A DNA stretch of 64,000 bases from Spirochaetaceae bacterium. GTDB lineage: Bacteria; Spirochaetota; Spirochaetia; B11-G9. The stretch covers positions 25,006-89,005 of the forward strand of contig WGCU01000013.1 of assembly GCA_015493635.1 (NCBI GenBank), in the 5' to 3' direction. Below the pieces are notes generated by a model. It had not been told where the DNA came from. It was given only the letters and a program-made list of their open reading frames with translations, and ran no database searches. The translations under genes were made by a program, and so were the position numbers. Shown here piece after piece: positions 38,388-48,526 of this stretch (position 1 is the stretch's first letter; the number at the start of each line of letters is the position of its first letter).

Positions 38388-39770
38388 ATGAAAACAAGAA
38401 TAAAAGATATACTTCAATCTTCCGGTGATGGACGTGAAATTACCGTAGAAGGATGGATAAGAACAAAAAGAGATTCAAAGAGTGTCTGCTTTATGGAAGT
38501 AACTGACGGGTCTTGTCTTAAAAATCTTCAGGTTATTATTGATAAAAATGTATTTGATCTTACCCGTGAAATTGAAAAGATTTCTACCGGAGCGAGTGTC
38601 GTTATACAAGGAAAGCTTGTTGCATCCCCGGGAAAAAATCAGAATGTTGAACTTCAGGGGCATAAAATTAAAATTCTGGGAGAATCTCCTGAAGACTATC
38701 CATTGCAGAAAAAACGTCATTCCTTTGAATTCCTGAGAGAGATTGCCCACCTCAGACCCCGGACCAATACTATTGCGGCTGTAAGCAGAGTACGCAATGC
38801 CTTAAGTTTCGGTATTCATAAATTTTTTCAGGAAAATGGCTTTATCTATGTTCACACACCCCTTATTTCAGCCAGTGATGCCGAAGGAGCGGGAGAAATG
38901 TTTCAGGTTACTACCCTTGACCTGGAAAATCCGCCGAAAGCCCAGGGGAAGGTGGATTACACAAAGGATTTTTTCGGTAAAAAAGCAAATCTGACAGTAA
39001 GCGGACAGCTTGAGGCTGAAATTTATGCAACAGCATTGAAAAATGTGTATACCTTTGGTCCGACATTTAGGGCGGAAAACTCCAATACTTCGAGACATCT
39101 TGCTGAATTCTGGATGATTGAACCGGAAATGGCTTTCTGTACACTTGAAGGGGATATGAATACCGCTGAAGAATTCTTGAAATATATTCTTTCCTACACG
39201 ATGGAAACATGTACTGAAGATATGGAATTTTTTGATAAATTCATTCAGAAGGGGCTTCTTGAAAGTCTGACCCATGTTAAAGAAACATCATTTACCCACA
39301 TTACCTACACGGAAGCAGTACGGGAGCTTGAAAAAGCTTCAGCAAAATTTGATTTCCCCATATCCTGGGGAAAAGACCTGCAGTCCGAACATGAGAAATA
39401 TCTAACAGAAATAGTTTTTAATGGCCCTGTTATTGTCACCGATTACCCGAAAGGGATAAAAGCATTCTATATGAAGTTGAATGATGACGGCAAAACCGTC
39501 AGAGCCATGGATGTTCTTGTCCCCAGGTTAGGAGAAATAATAGGTGGCAGTGAACGTGAAAATGATTATGCAAAACTTCTTACGAGGCTGCACGAACTGC
39601 ACCTGAACGAAAAAGATTACTGGTGGTATCTCGATCTGCGGAAATATGGAAGTGTTCCGCATTCCGGATTCGGCCTTGGATTTGAACGTATTGTGCAGTA
39701 CGTGACAGGGATGCAGAATATTCGAGATGTCATTCCCTTCCCCAGAACGGTCAAAACTGCTGAATTTTAA
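38388..39770 (+). CDS. asnS: asparaginyl-tRNA synthetase
   Basis: A class IIb synthetase of 460 residues from ATG 38388 (MKTRIKDILQ). The 25 extra residues in the ORF track have no match to the family. N-terminal OB anticodon-binding domain (EVTVEGWIRTKRDSKS-like), motif 2 TFRAENSNTSRHLAEFWMIEPEMAF and motif 3 GFGLGFERIVQYVTG. No good Shine-Dalgarno precedes 38388. Presence of AsnRS means that tRNA-Asn can be charged directly. Confidence 0.95.
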   Translation: MKTRIKDILQSSGDGREITVEGWIRTKRDSKSVCFMEVTDGSCLKNLQVIIDKNVFDLTREIEKISTGASVVIQGKLVASPGKNQNVELQGHKIKILGESPEDYPLQKKRHSFEFLREIAHLRPRTNTIAAVSRVRNALSFGIHKFFQENGFIYVHTPLISASDAEGAGEMFQVTTLDLENPPKAQGKVDYTKDFFGKKANLTVSGQLEAEIYATALKNVYTFGPTFRAENSNTSRHLAEFWMIEPEMAFCTLEGDMNTAEEFLKYILSYTMETCTEDMEFFDKFIQKGLLESLTHVKETSFTHITYTEAVRELEKASAKFDFPISWGKDLQSEHEKYLTEIVFNGPVIVTDYPKGIKAFYMKLNDDGKTVRAMDVLVPRLGEIIGGSERENDYAKLLTRLHELHLNEKDYWWYLDLRKYGSVPHSGFGLGFERIVQYVTGMQNIRDVIPFPRTVKTAEF

Positions 39771-39794
39771 GTTTTTTTTGAGAATGAAGCGATT

Positions 39795-41123
39795 TTATAA
39801 AACGGCGGTATCAATGAGTTTGTTCGGACGATGACGCTTGATAAAAGAGAGCAGGTCTGAGCGGGAAATAATACCGACAGGTTTGTCCGCTTCCACAATG
39901 GGAAGATGCCCAATATTATTAACATACATAAGCTTTTCAACTTCTCTGATCGGCGTTTTTTTCCCTGTTTTTATCACTTTCACTGTCATGTATCCTTTCA
40001 CTGGAGCATGCATCAGGTCAGCTTTGCGGCCTTTCATAATATCCCGCAAAGTAATGAATCCCGTTATGCTACCCTTTTCATCTATGACAGGTGCACCCGT
40101 ATGATCTATTGATTCAAGGAAGAGAGATGCCTTTTTCAACGACCAATCCTGCTCAATAAGCTGTACATCAGGAGCCATGATATGTTCCGCACATACTGCG
40201 GGAATAATATTTTCTTCCAGATACTCTATAAGATCAGTATAGATTCCTCTGCCGAACCGGTTCTTAAACAATACGGAAGCAGCCATGGCATGCCCTCCTC
40301 CACCGAGTGCTCCAAGAAGATCACTTAAATTTATTGCCTCTTTCTGACTTCTTGCAATAACAATGGACGACTGGGATTTTTCAAAAGAGAAAACAGCAAA
40401 GAAAGCATCAGGATTTTCTACATCAAAAACTTTCTCAACAACTGACGCAAGACCAGCTACCTGCTTTTCCAGCTCAAGATAACTAAAAACAATAAAATGC
40501 CCTTTTATCTCTCTGTAAACAAGATGATTCAGAATTTCATGAAACATTAATATCTGATGGTCTTCTTTCAGGGTTTTCAGAAATTCCCGTATTATGGCAA
40601 TATCTGCCCCCTCATTCATAAGAAAATGAGCAACACTGAAATCCTCAATTGTTACATTTTCATGAGTAAAATTTCCCGTATCGGCAAAAATACCTGTCAG
40701 GGCTATTGTCGCTTCATCAGGAGTAACTGATAGACCTTTTTCTATGATCTCAAGTCCCAGTATTGTTGTATTGGAACCGTAGGCTCTGTAACGGAGATCA
40801 TCTGTTTCTATATCCATGGAATCTGATGGGTGATGATCATACACGATAACTTTTTCAGGGGGACTTTTAAAAAGATCCATGTACTCGGCGATCCTTTTTT
40901 GGGAACGGGTATCAACAACAATAAGACTTTCAACCTCAGCATTTTTAATGTCCTTTGCAGTAAGAAAGGAAAAATACTTTTCATACAAGCTGAACAGTTT
41001 TTTTGCCACCGGATGAATATGCCTGCTGGTGACAAGCTGGTGATCAGGATAAAGTATTTTTGCCAGAGCCATAGAACCGAGACAATCCATGTCCATGTTA
41101 GTATGTCCAACGATAAGTTTCAT
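39795..41123 (-). CDS. DHH/DHHA1 phosphoesterase with paired CBS domains
   Basis: A 442-residue protein. DHH domain with VGHTNMDMDCLGS (motif I), VVDTRS, VYDHHPSD and FADTGNFTHENVT; DHHA1 with ALGGGGHAMAASV; then two CBS repeats from about residue 305 (HIMAPDVQLIEQDWSLKKA and MTVKVIKTGKKTPIREVEKLM). This equals the N-terminal half of the CBS-containing CCA-adding enzymes but has no nucleotidyltransferase part. It could be a nanoRNase or cyclic-dinucleotide phosphodiesterase regulated by adenylates; this is inference. It begins 3 bases after the TRAP permease stop. Confidence 0.85.
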   Translation of the reverse strand: MKLIVGHTNMDMDCLGSMALAKILYPDHQLVTSRHIHPVAKKLFSLYEKYFSFLTAKDIKNAEVESLIVVDTRSQKRIAEYMDLFKSPPEKVIVYDHHPSDSMDIETDDLRYRAYGSNTTILGLEIIEKGLSVTPDEATIALTGIFADTGNFTHENVTIEDFSVAHFLMNEGADIAIIREFLKTLKEDHQILMFHEILNHLVYREIKGHFIVFSYLELEKQVAGLASVVEKVFDVENPDAFFAVFSFEKSQSSIVIARSQKEAINLSDLLGALGGGGHAMAASVLFKNRFGRGIYTDLIEYLEENIIPAVCAEHIMAPDVQLIEQDWSLKKASLFLESIDHTGAPVIDEKGSITGFITLRDIMKGRKADLMHAPVKGYMTVKVIKTGKKTPIREVEKLMYVNNIGHLPIVEADKPVGIISRSDLLSFIKRHRPNKLIDTAVL

Positions 41124-41126
41124 ATT

Positions 41127-42992
41127 TTACCTCAGTAATCCCAGAGAAAACCATGGGACGTACGTGATCAGGAGTACTGCAACAAGCAGGAGAATAAAAA
41201 ACGGGATGACCGTCCTGTATATTTTTGAAAGAGGTTTTTCAAACCGGTATGCTGCCAAAAAAAGATTCAGGCCCACAGGAGGGGTAAGATAACCAAGTTC
41301 AAGATTTGCAAGGAATATAATACCAAGATGGACAGGATTAATACCAAACAGCTTCCCTAAAGGGAGAATAAGAGGAACAACAACCATAATTGCGGAGAAA
41401 ATGTCCATCAGCATACCGGTTACAAGTAAGGCAAGATTAAGAAGGATGAGAAACACATACCGGGAACTTATATGCAGTTCAACCCAGGCAGCAAGCTTCA
41501 TAGGTATTTCAGCGTCAACAATATAATATGAAAGTCCCCGTGATGCTGCTAGAATAATAAGAACGCCGCCAATAATAGGAAGGCTCTTTATAAACACGTC
41601 CCCAATATTTTTTAAAGGGATGTCCCGATGAATAAGCATTTCAGCAATCAGCGCATATATCACTGCAATGGCACCAGTTTCTACTATTGTGGTAATACCG
41701 CCAAAATAAAAAATCATGATAATAAAAGGGAGAAGAATTTCCCAGAACGAATCCACAAAGGTACGAGACACTTCCCGAGCCTGAAAAGGTATTCTCGGGA
41801 CCTTCTGCTTAACTGCGGCTACAACACCGAAAACAGAGAGGGCAACCACCATCAGGACTCCTGGAATAACCCCTCCCAAAAACATATCCTTAATACTGAC
41901 CTGGGCAACAACGCCATAAAGGATTATGGGCAGACTGGGCGGAAACAGTAATCCTATACTCCCGGAAGAAGTAAGCAGCCCATGGGCAAAGTTTTCATTA
42001 TAGCCGCCTTTCTTTACAAGTATGTAGGAAAGAAGGCCTCCAAGCGCCAGTATTGTTACCCCTGATGCACCGGTAAATGTTGTAAAAAATGCGCTGACGA
42101 AAACAGCGACAACAGCCATACCTCCGGGAACCCAGCCGAAAAGTGCACGGAAAAAGCCGATAAGACGCTCTCCCGCTTTACTCTCTGACAGAATAAATCC
42201 TGAAAGAGTAAACATGGGGATTGCGGCAATGGTTTTTCCCGTCAACATTGTATAGGCTTCATTCGGAATAAGTTCCAGACTCCCGCCTGCTCCTGCAAAG
42301 AGAATATAAGCAGCACCGCCGAGAACGATAAAAAGCGGAAGACCGAAAAAAGCAGCTACGGCAATAAAAAGCACTACGTAAACATGCACAGCCTGAAAAA
42401 CCAGAGTATACACTGCAACTGCGTTATCCCAGAAAGGCGGAAGATCTGGGATGTAGATATACAAAATATTAACCAGAGAAGGGAGTGCAAGAATAACACC
42501 AAACAGTATGCCGGAACGGACGATTAGCCGTTCCGATACAGATAATTGGGATGAAAGAGAAAACCGGAACGAAATAATAAGATATCCAAGGGGCATAATG
42601 GAAGCAAGCAGCCGTGTTGAAAAAATCCCGGTCATCTGCCCGGGATCAAAGGCCAAAAGTATCATTGAGACACTGCTTACCGCAAATGCACTGGTAATAA
42701 CGGCCGCTACAAAGCTGTTCAAAGTAACAACATGCTGTTTGAATCTGCCTTTTAATATATCCATTCCCACACTGACAGACAGATGCTGCTCTTCCCGGGA
42801 GGTTATCATGCCTCCTAAAAAGGTAATCCAGAGAACAAGATGAGCCGTATAATCATATCCGGCTGACAACCCCGTCCTGAAAACCATCCGCAGAACAATT
42901 TCAACGAAAGGTATAAAGGCAAGGAGAAAGAGGAAAACGGACGCAATAGTATTTTCCAGTTTAAAAACGAATGCTTTAGTTGCCGGAGCCAT
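41127..42992 (-). CDS. fused TRAP transporter permease (DctQ-DctM, TatQM-like)
   Basis: A polytopic membrane protein of about 620 residues. The N-terminal 4-helix small-permease part (RMVFRTGLSAGYDYTAHLVLW, ISSREEQHLSV-type block TSREEQHLSVSVG) is fused through extra helices to the large DctM permease (GASGVTILALGGLLSYIL, LLFPPSLPIILYG, LELGYLTPPVGLNLF). It drives Na+-coupled uptake of the ligand delivered by the periplasmic binding protein. The ORF track starts at 43040; ATG 42992 (MAPATKAF) gives a 17-base overlap with the binding-protein gene and is preferred, though not certain. Confidence 0.92.
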   Translation of the reverse strand: MAPATKAFVFKLENTIASVFLFLLAFIPFVEIVLRMVFRTGLSAGYDYTAHLVLWITFLGGMITSREEQHLSVSVGMDILKGRFKQHVVTLNSFVAAVITSAFAVSSVSMILLAFDPGQMTGIFSTRLLASIMPLGYLIISFRFSLSSQLSVSERLIVRSGILFGVILALPSLVNILYIYIPDLPPFWDNAVAVYTLVFQAVHVYVVLFIAVAAFFGLPLFIVLGGAAYILFAGAGGSLELIPNEAYTMLTGKTIAAIPMFTLSGFILSESKAGERLIGFFRALFGWVPGGMAVVAVFVSAFFTTFTGASGVTILALGGLLSYILVKKGGYNENFAHGLLTSSGSIGLLFPPSLPIILYGVVAQVSIKDMFLGGVIPGVLMVVALSVFGVVAAVKQKVPRIPFQAREVSRTFVDSFWEILLPFIIMIFYFGGITTIVETGAIAVIYALIAEMLIHRDIPLKNIGDVFIKSLPIIGGVLIILAASRGLSYYIVDAEIPMKLAAWVELHISSRYVFLILLNLALLVTGMLMDIFSAIMVVVPLILPLGKLFGINPVHLGIIFLANLELGYLTPPVGLNLFLAAYRFEKPLSKIYRTVIPFFILLLVAVLLITYVPWFSLGLLR

Positions 42993-43992
42993 GCTGTTTC
43001 CGATATTCTTTAGCGTAGCCTGTTGCCTCGTCAAAAACATCTCTGGAAATTACTGTTCCTATTATTCCCTCTTTTTTATAAAATTTTTCAATTAAGGTAG
43101 TCCATGCAGCATCTATTTCAGGAGTAGCCTCTGTAACATTAAGGCCATGATCGAGAAGAAGCTGGAAAGCTTTTCCCTCTAGTTCCTGACTAGCCAGATC
43201 AAGTTTTTTCACCTCCTCTGCAACAACAGAAAGGAACTCATCATGATACTGTGCAGGAATCTTTCTCCATGCTCTGTCACTGAGAACAATAGCACCAAGC
43301 AGAGGAGAAATCGGATAGTCGAGCATATTATCAGCAAGGGTAAACACCTGGTATGCGGCAGCAATAAGGGGAGATATCAACAAAGCATCAACCCTCCCGC
43401 TCTGCAGACTCGAAAGCCAGTCTATTGAATCCGAAGGAATAACACGGAATCCCATATCCTTTAAAAGCTGGGTTAAAACCTCTTCTCCGGAAGTAAACCC
43501 CAGTTTCTGGTTCATAAGATCCTTCGGATATCTAACAGGATTCCGGGAGAAAATCTTCATCCACCCTGCCATTGCCCATCCAATTAACTTAAATTTCTTC
43601 TTCTGCATTATTTTTTCATAGGTAGGTTCAATTTTATCCATAACATAGTCAAGTTCAGGTTTGGTTTTAATAACAAGCGGCATGGTAAGAATAAGCAGGT
43701 CGGGTGATATTTTGTTAAGTCCCATGGAAGAAAGAACAGCTCCGTCAAGAGCGCCTAATTTTACTTTTCGAAGCATGTCTCCTTCAGCTCCGGCAATACC
43801 TCCCGGGTATATTTTCAACGAAACTCTCCCTCCTGAAATTTCACTCCATCTTCCGCTTATGGCTGTAAGTGCTTTATCCCAGGGAGAGTTGCGGGGTGCA
43901 ACACTTCCCACTTTTATTGTCAGAGAGAAAAGAGGAGAAATCATCAGCAGCAAGAGTGCTAAAAAATATACTTTTTTGCCCGTCAATTTCAT
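42976..43992 (-). CDS. TRAP transporter substrate-binding protein (DctP/TatP-like)
   Basis: A 338-residue periplasmic protein. Signal peptide (VYFLALLLLMISPLFSL), then TIKVGSVAPRNSPWDKAL and the DctP-family ligand-carboxylate region around KIFSRNPVRYPKDLMNQKLG with the conserved arginine. The ligand is unknown. The gene order TatT, TatP, TatQM equals the T. pallidum Tp0956-Tp0958 arrangement. Confidence 0.92.
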   Translation of the reverse strand: MKLTGKKVYFLALLLLMISPLFSLTIKVGSVAPRNSPWDKALTAISGRWSEISGGRVSLKIYPGGIAGAEGDMLRKVKLGALDGAVLSSMGLNKISPDLLILTMPLVIKTKPELDYVMDKIEPTYEKIMQKKKFKLIGWAMAGWMKIFSRNPVRYPKDLMNQKLGFTSGEEVLTQLLKDMGFRVIPSDSIDWLSSLQSGRVDALLISPLIAAAYQVFTLADNMLDYPISPLLGAIVLSDRAWRKIPAQYHDEFLSVVAEEVKKLDLASQELEGKAFQLLLDHGLNVTEATPEIDAAWTTLIEKFYKKEGIIGTVISRDVFDEATGYAKEYRKQHGSGN

Positions 43993-44008
43993 ATATACTC
44001 CTTAGGTT

Positions 44009-45028
44009 TTACGGTAAAATAAAATAGTCATCACTGTGCGCAAGAAACCACCGGGCTTTCCGCTGTGCAATAACATTCGCAAGCCGGTCCGGAATATCCT
44101 TATTTATATCGATCTTCAAGGCATCCTGAAGATAACCTTTAAACTGAGTATAGTTTTGATCTTTTATACAGACTGAAGTTGCATAAGCAACATAGGGAGA
44201 AGCTTTCAACCCCTTTGACAGATATACCGCTCTGTTAAAATGGAAAAGTGCCTTCTCTTTGTTTGTTAACGTATCAAAATCCCTGTCATGTGCTCTGAAG
44301 TAGTTTTTAAATATTTTATACACTGAAAAATTGTCTTTTTTATCATCTACCCGGTAGATGAGGGAATCCGGCATAGATGCAAATACAGATATAAGAAGTT
44401 CATTCAACGCGCCCTTATTATAGTCCGGTTCAAGGGATAATGACTCAGCTAGATAGGCAATTCCTTTAGGAACATGAAGCATCAGTTCAGGATTGAAACT
44501 GTCAATAGAAAATTCACCGAGAATAGCAGCTGCTTTCCAGTACAAAAACGGAACATCTTTTACCGTAATATCTTTAAAAGCACTGCTCCAGCTGCCCTTG
44601 TCCATTTTTTCAGAAAATCCCGGATGTCTTAAATCCAGAGCTCTTGAAATGTAAGCTGAACCCCTGCGGTACAAACTTGTTGCCCGGGTCAACATGCCTT
44701 CCTTTTCCGCATGCTGTGCATAACCCATAAGTTCTGCAGGGGATTGAAGAAACGCATTCGCGTATGAAATAAATCCTGACCCTGTTGTAAGCAGCAAATT
44801 TACATTCTTCGGATCAGACTGCAAGAGACTTTCATACATTTTCAGGGCAAAGGGAAGCGCTTCAGCAATGAGCTCAGGGTCATTATCTCCGGTAAATACC
44901 GTACTGCTGCCGCTTCCTGAAAGCGCATCCGCCACCATGTGAACAGCAATTCTGTTTAATGAACAGGCACTGAGAAGAAAAAGCAAAACAGTGATGATAA
45001 CTAAATCAAAGATACTATTTTTTTTCAT
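44009..45028 (-). CDS. TatT-like TRAP-associated TPR lipoprotein
   Basis: A 339-residue protein with a lipobox ending FLLSAC-S, so it is a periplasmic lipoprotein, and helical repeats (ALPFALKMYESLLQSDPKNVNLLLTTGSGFISYANAF) typical of the TatT component described for T. pallidum Tp0956. TatT is known to trimerise and bind the TatP binding protein, forming a putative ligand conduit for hydrophobic ligands. It lies 16 bases upstream of the TatP-like gene and has a GGGAG ribosome binding site. Confidence 0.9.
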   Translation of the reverse strand: MKKNSIFDLVIITVLLFLLSACSLNRIAVHMVADALSGSGSSTVFTGDNDPELIAEALPFALKMYESLLQSDPKNVNLLLTTGSGFISYANAFLQSPAELMGYAQHAEKEGMLTRATSLYRRGSAYISRALDLRHPGFSEKMDKGSWSSAFKDITVKDVPFLYWKAAAILGEFSIDSFNPELMLHVPKGIAYLAESLSLEPDYNKGALNELLISVFASMPDSLIYRVDDKKDNFSVYKIFKNYFRAHDRDFDTLTNKEKALFHFNRAVYLSKGLKASPYVAYATSVCIKDQNYTQFKGYLQDALKIDINKDIPDRLANVIAQRKARWFLAHSDDYFILP

Positions 45029-45072
45029 AAACTCCCTCTCCTAATATGACACTTAACCCCACAGAATTCAAC

Positions 45073-45534
45073 CTAGTTTTTTATTTTATTGATCCATTGC
45101 CGGAGTCTCCGGTCAAAGGCATTAGCAAACTGCTGAATATCGCGGTTTGTCATGGGCTTTGTTGTTTCAGACTGAATCCCGTAACTTCGCAGTTCGGTCA
45201 TAGCATTCCGAAGGGAAAGTCTCTGACGCGCATTATCTTTATCCACGATGCCGCCCCGATCATCAAGAACAAGTATATCTTTGTCTGATAAATCAGCAGC
45301 CAGGGGGATATCACGGGTTACAGCCAGATCCCCGGATACAGACTGTTCCATAATGTACCTGTCCGCAACACCTTCTCCCTTTTCTACTACAATCAACGAA
45401 GTTGTTGCTGTTTCCACCCCGGGTATAACACGATTTGCAACAAAAACAGCAGCAATACCCGTTCGCCCCGAAGCACGGACAATTATTTCCCGAATTCTTA
45501 CGGGACAAGAATCCGCATCAACCCATATGGTCAC
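45073..45534 (-). CDS. YaiI/YqxD family protein (DUF188)
   Basis: A 153-residue protein. IWVDADSCPVRIREII at the N-terminus and DIPLAADL, RGGIVDKDNARQRL are the DUF188 signature; the fold is PIN-like, with acidic residues suggestive of a nuclease, but function is unknown. The ORF track starts at 45588; the GTG at 45534 overlaps the manA TGA (GTGA) and gives the usual family start TIWVDADSCP. Confidence 0.88.
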   Translation of the reverse strand: MTIWVDADSCPVRIREIIVRASGRTGIAAVFVANRVIPGVETATTSLIVVEKGEGVADRYIMEQSVSGDLAVTRDIPLAADLSDKDILVLDDRGGIVDKDNARQRLSLRNAMTELRSYGIQSETTKPMTNRDIQQFANAFDRRLRQWINKIKN

Positions 45535-46730
45535 TTTAGACCTGCCGTAGAAGCAATGAAACACTCTCCGAATCCCTGTACGGTACACGGAGGCAGCGAT
45601 GCCGGAAGGAAGAAACTTTCCCCTTTAGAAAAAGGGACAGACTGTCCGCCTGATAGAAGCGTCCCTTTCCCGCTGATACTTAAAAAGATTTGTGCCGAGG
45701 AACTGTTTTCAAAAGAGACAGAGCACCCTTTATCCAGAAGAATCCGTCTCAGGAGGAATTCTTCTACCGGAGTTTCATAGCGGGATACACAGGGAAGTTC
45801 AGGCACCCCTTTTAACACTGAAGGGCGGCCTTCGCTGCATGAAAGAATTTTAAGCAGTTCCTCTTTATCAATATTTTTTGAAGTCATCCCTCCGCGGAGA
45901 ACGTTGTCTGAGTTTGCCATTAGTTCAATTCCGGTACCCTTTACATACGCATGAAGTTCTCCCGGTCCCTGAAAGAGTGCTTCTCCTGGTTTCAGTTCAA
46001 AAACATTAAGGTAAAGCGGAGCAAGAACACCGGGGTCTGTACCGTTTCGTTTAAAAAAATCAGCTATAAGACGAGATTCCAGATTATTTTCCCCTTCGAT
46101 ACTCTTCAAAATTTCTTTCAGCAATACAGTCAGAACAGATGGTTCCAATTCCATGTAGGCTCTAAAGAAACTCCTCAAAGCTGATGGATTTTCTGATATA
46201 AGGAACTTTCTTAAGTACTCCGCATATACCCTGCTCCCTGTTTTTGAAAAAAGGGCGTCAATCTCTTCCCGTTTTTTAAAACCGCACATCGCAGTAAAAG
46301 GAGTAAGGGCACAGATAATTTCCGGTTTATGGTTATTATCCCGGTAATTTCTGTTATATGCATCAAGGGAGATACCCGCTCTGTTTTCACGCAGAAACCC
46401 CTCTTCTGCCTGCTCCTTGTCTGGATGAGCCTGGATAGAGAGAGGATCGGCAGCAGAAAGTACTTTAAAAAGAAAAGGGAGAGACTCTCCATATACAGCT
46501 GCTGTTTTTTCTCCCAGAATCTCTTCCGGCGACTGATGAATATATTCCCGTAAAGATAGTTTACCGGAATCTGTTACAACCATGGAAGGTCCCCGGGGAT
46601 GGTCCCCCATCCAGAGCTCAGCATAGGGGGCGTTATCTTTATTCTCAACGCCAAGCAAAGCAGGTATGTAATCTGTTGTTCCCCAAGGATAGTGTTGTAC
46701 GGTATTCTTTAATTTTACAATTTTGAACAT
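45531..46730 (-). CDS. manA: mannose-6-phosphate isomerase, class I
   Basis: A 399-residue cupin enzyme interconverting fructose-6-phosphate and mannose-6-phosphate. Zinc ligands visible: QAHPDKEQAEEGF (QxH), NHKPEI (Glu) and the distal His in PGELHAYVKGTGIELMANSDNVLRGG. The -10 of its promoter lies only five bases before the ATG, so the mRNA may be leaderless. Divergent from pfp, which also uses fructose-6-phosphate. Confidence 0.95.
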   Translation of the reverse strand: MFKIVKLKNTVQHYPWGTTDYIPALLGVENKDNAPYAELWMGDHPRGPSMVVTDSGKLSLREYIHQSPEEILGEKTAAVYGESLPFLFKVLSAADPLSIQAHPDKEQAEEGFLRENRAGISLDAYNRNYRDNNHKPEIICALTPFTAMCGFKKREEIDALFSKTGSRVYAEYLRKFLISENPSALRSFFRAYMELEPSVLTVLLKEILKSIEGENNLESRLIADFFKRNGTDPGVLAPLYLNVFELKPGEALFQGPGELHAYVKGTGIELMANSDNVLRGGMTSKNIDKEELLKILSCSEGRPSVLKGVPELPCVSRYETPVEEFLLRRILLDKGCSVSFENSSSAQIFLSISGKGTLLSGGQSVPFSKGESFFLPASLPPCTVQGFGECFIASTAGLK

Positions 46731-46735
46731 GATCC

Positions 46736-46764
46736 AGTGTATCGTTACTCAAGATACTGGTCAA
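46736..46764 (-). promoter_or_regulatory. sigma-70 promoter of manA
   Basis: Minus strand: TTGACC (46759-46764), 17-base spacer, TACACT (46736-46741). Start codon at 46730. The -35 overlaps the left arm of the inverted repeat at 46761-46787. Confidence 0.7.
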
Positions 46765-46787
46765 TAAAAACAGTTTATTTTTATTGA
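46761..46787. promoter_or_regulatory. 10-bp inverted repeat spanning the manA and pfp -35 boxes
   Basis: TCAATAAAAA-N7-TTTTTATTGA, a perfect dyad. Each arm carries the beginning of the outward-facing -35 element (TTGACC for manA, TTGATA for pfp). It could be an operator for a dimeric regulator or simply paired AT-rich upstream elements. Confidence 0.55.
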
Positions 46788-46813
46788 TACTTCCTTCCCT
46801 TTTGTTGTATAAA
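46784..46813 (+). promoter_or_regulatory. sigma-70 promoter of pfp
   Basis: TTGATA (46784-46789), 18-base spacer, TATAAA (46808-46813). Leader of about 35 bases ending in AAAGGAG before the ATG at 46856. Confidence 0.65.
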
Positions 46814-46855
46814 AACATTAAGATAGTAATAAATTACGTATAAAGGAGCAGTACT

Positions 46856-48514
46856 ATGGACTATTCTCCCCTGCAAAAAGCACGATTTACCTATAAACCC
46901 AAGCTTCCACCGGTATTACAGGGTTCCCTTTTAAAACTTACCGTAAAGGAAGGGCAGAAAACGGCAGCCCAGGCCCAGGGAGAACAGATCTCAACACTGT
47001 TCCCGGCAACCTATGGCGCGCCGCTTATTGAAACGGTCGAAGGGACATCAGAAAAACCGTCTTCACCTATAAGTATCGGTGTCGTCCTCTCCGGCGGACA
47101 GGCTCCCGGCGGCCACAATGTTATCTGTGGTCTTTTCGATGCTGTCAAAAAATTCCATAGTGAATCAAAACTTATCGGCTTCCTTGGCGGTCCGTCAGGC
47201 ATTCTTGAAAACAAGACACTGGAACTGACAGATACTATTGTAGACAGATACCGCAATACCGGAGGATTTGACATCATCGGTTCGGGAAGAACAAAACTGG
47301 AAAATGAAGAACAGTTTGATATCTGCGCCGATGTATGCAGACTTCATGATATTTCATCCATTGTAATTATCGGAGGGGATGATTCCAACACTAATGCGGC
47401 AGTACTTGCTGAGTATTTCAAGCAAAAGGAAACTGGTATCTCTGTTATCGGGGTCCCGAAAACCATTGACGGTGATCTTAAAAATAAGTATATAGAGGTT
47501 TCCTTCGGTTTTGATACAGCAACAAAAACCTACTCCGAACTTATCGGGAATATAGAACGTGATGCAAACTCTGCTAAAAAATACTGGCATTTTATCAAGC
47601 TTATGGGTCGCAGTGCTTCCCACATTTGTCTGGAATGCGCTTTACAGACACATCCTAATATTGCACTCATATCAGAAGAAATAGAAGAAAAAAAGCAGAC
47701 CCTTAATGAAATTGTCGATTCCATCGTTTCCATTATTATGAAACGCAGTGAGCTCGGTGAAAATTTCGGCATTGTTCTTGTCCCTGAAGGACTTATTGAA
47801 TTTATACCTGAAATGAAAATCCTCATCGATGAAATCAACACCCTTCTTGCGGAACATGTTGATCACTTTAAAACCCTTAACACGTTTGAAGAGCAGGCAA
47901 GATGGATCAATAAAAACCTGTCCAAAGATTCTTCGTACGTTTTTTCCTCACTTCCGGACAATATTCAACGCCAGCTCCTCATGGATAGAGACCCTCATGG
48001 TAATGTTCAGGTATCAAGAATTGAAACGGAAAAACTTCTCATAGAAATGGCAAGTTCCCGTATCGCTGAAAAAAAGAACGAAGGGAGATTCAAGGGTGTA
48101 TTTTCTCCTCAACATCATTTCTTTGGTTACGAAGGCCGTTGTGCATTCCCCTCCAATTTTGATGCTGACTACTGCTATTCTCTTGGATATAACGCATTTG
48201 TTCTTATTGCAAAAGGTTTGACAGGGTACATATCAACAATCAGGAATACAGCTCAGAGTACAGACCATTGGACAGCCGGAGGAACACCCGCTACCATGAT
48301 GATGAATATGGAAAAAAGAAAAGGGAAAATGAAACCGGTTATCAGAAAAGCCCTCGTAGACCTGAATGGGAAACCGTTTCTTACCTTCAAGGAAAAACGG
48401 GAACAGTGGGCTATAAAGTCTGACTATTTCTATCCCGGCGCCATACAATATTTCGGTCCGGCTGAAGTATGCGATGTCCCGACACAGACCGTATTGCTGG
48501 AAAGTACTGTATAG
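46856..48514 (+). CDS. pfp: diphosphate-fructose-6-phosphate 1-phosphotransferase, long form
   Basis: A 552-residue PPi-dependent phosphofructokinase, reversible between fructose-6-phosphate and fructose-1,6-bisphosphate. Signatures: [26 protein letters not shown] (GGDD instead of the ATP-type GGDG, favouring PPi), [12 protein letters not shown] and [16 protein letters not shown]. The length matches the beta-subunit-like clade found in plants and in Borrelia/Treponema. It implies a PPi-saving glycolysis. Confidence 0.95.
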   Translation: MDYSPLQKARFTYKPKLPPVLQGSLLKLTVKEGQKTAAQAQGEQISTLFPATYGAPLIETVEGTSEKPSSPISIGVVLSGGQAPGGHNVICGLFDAVKKFHSESKLIGFLGGPSGILENKTLELTDTIVDRYRNTGGFDIIGSGRTKLENEEQFDICADVCRLHDISSIVIIGGDDSNTNAAVLAEYFKQKETGISVIGVPKTIDGDLKNKYIEVSFGFDTATKTYSELIGNIERDANSAKKYWHFIKLMGRSASHICLECALQTHPNIALISEEIEEKKQTLNEIVDSIVSIIMKRSELGENFGIVLVPEGLIEFIPEMKILIDEINTLLAEHVDHFKTLNTFEEQARWINKNLSKDSSYVFSSLPDNIQRQLLMDRDPHGNVQVSRIETEKLLIEMASSRIAEKKNEGRFKGVFSPQHHFFGYEGRCAFPSNFDADYCYSLGYNAFVLIAKGLTGYISTIRNTAQSTDHWTAGGTPATMMMNMEKRKGKMKPVIRKALVDLNGKPFLTFKEKREQWAIKSDYFYPGAIQYFGPAEVCDVPTQTVLLESTV

Positions 48515-48526
48515 GAATTAATGCTG

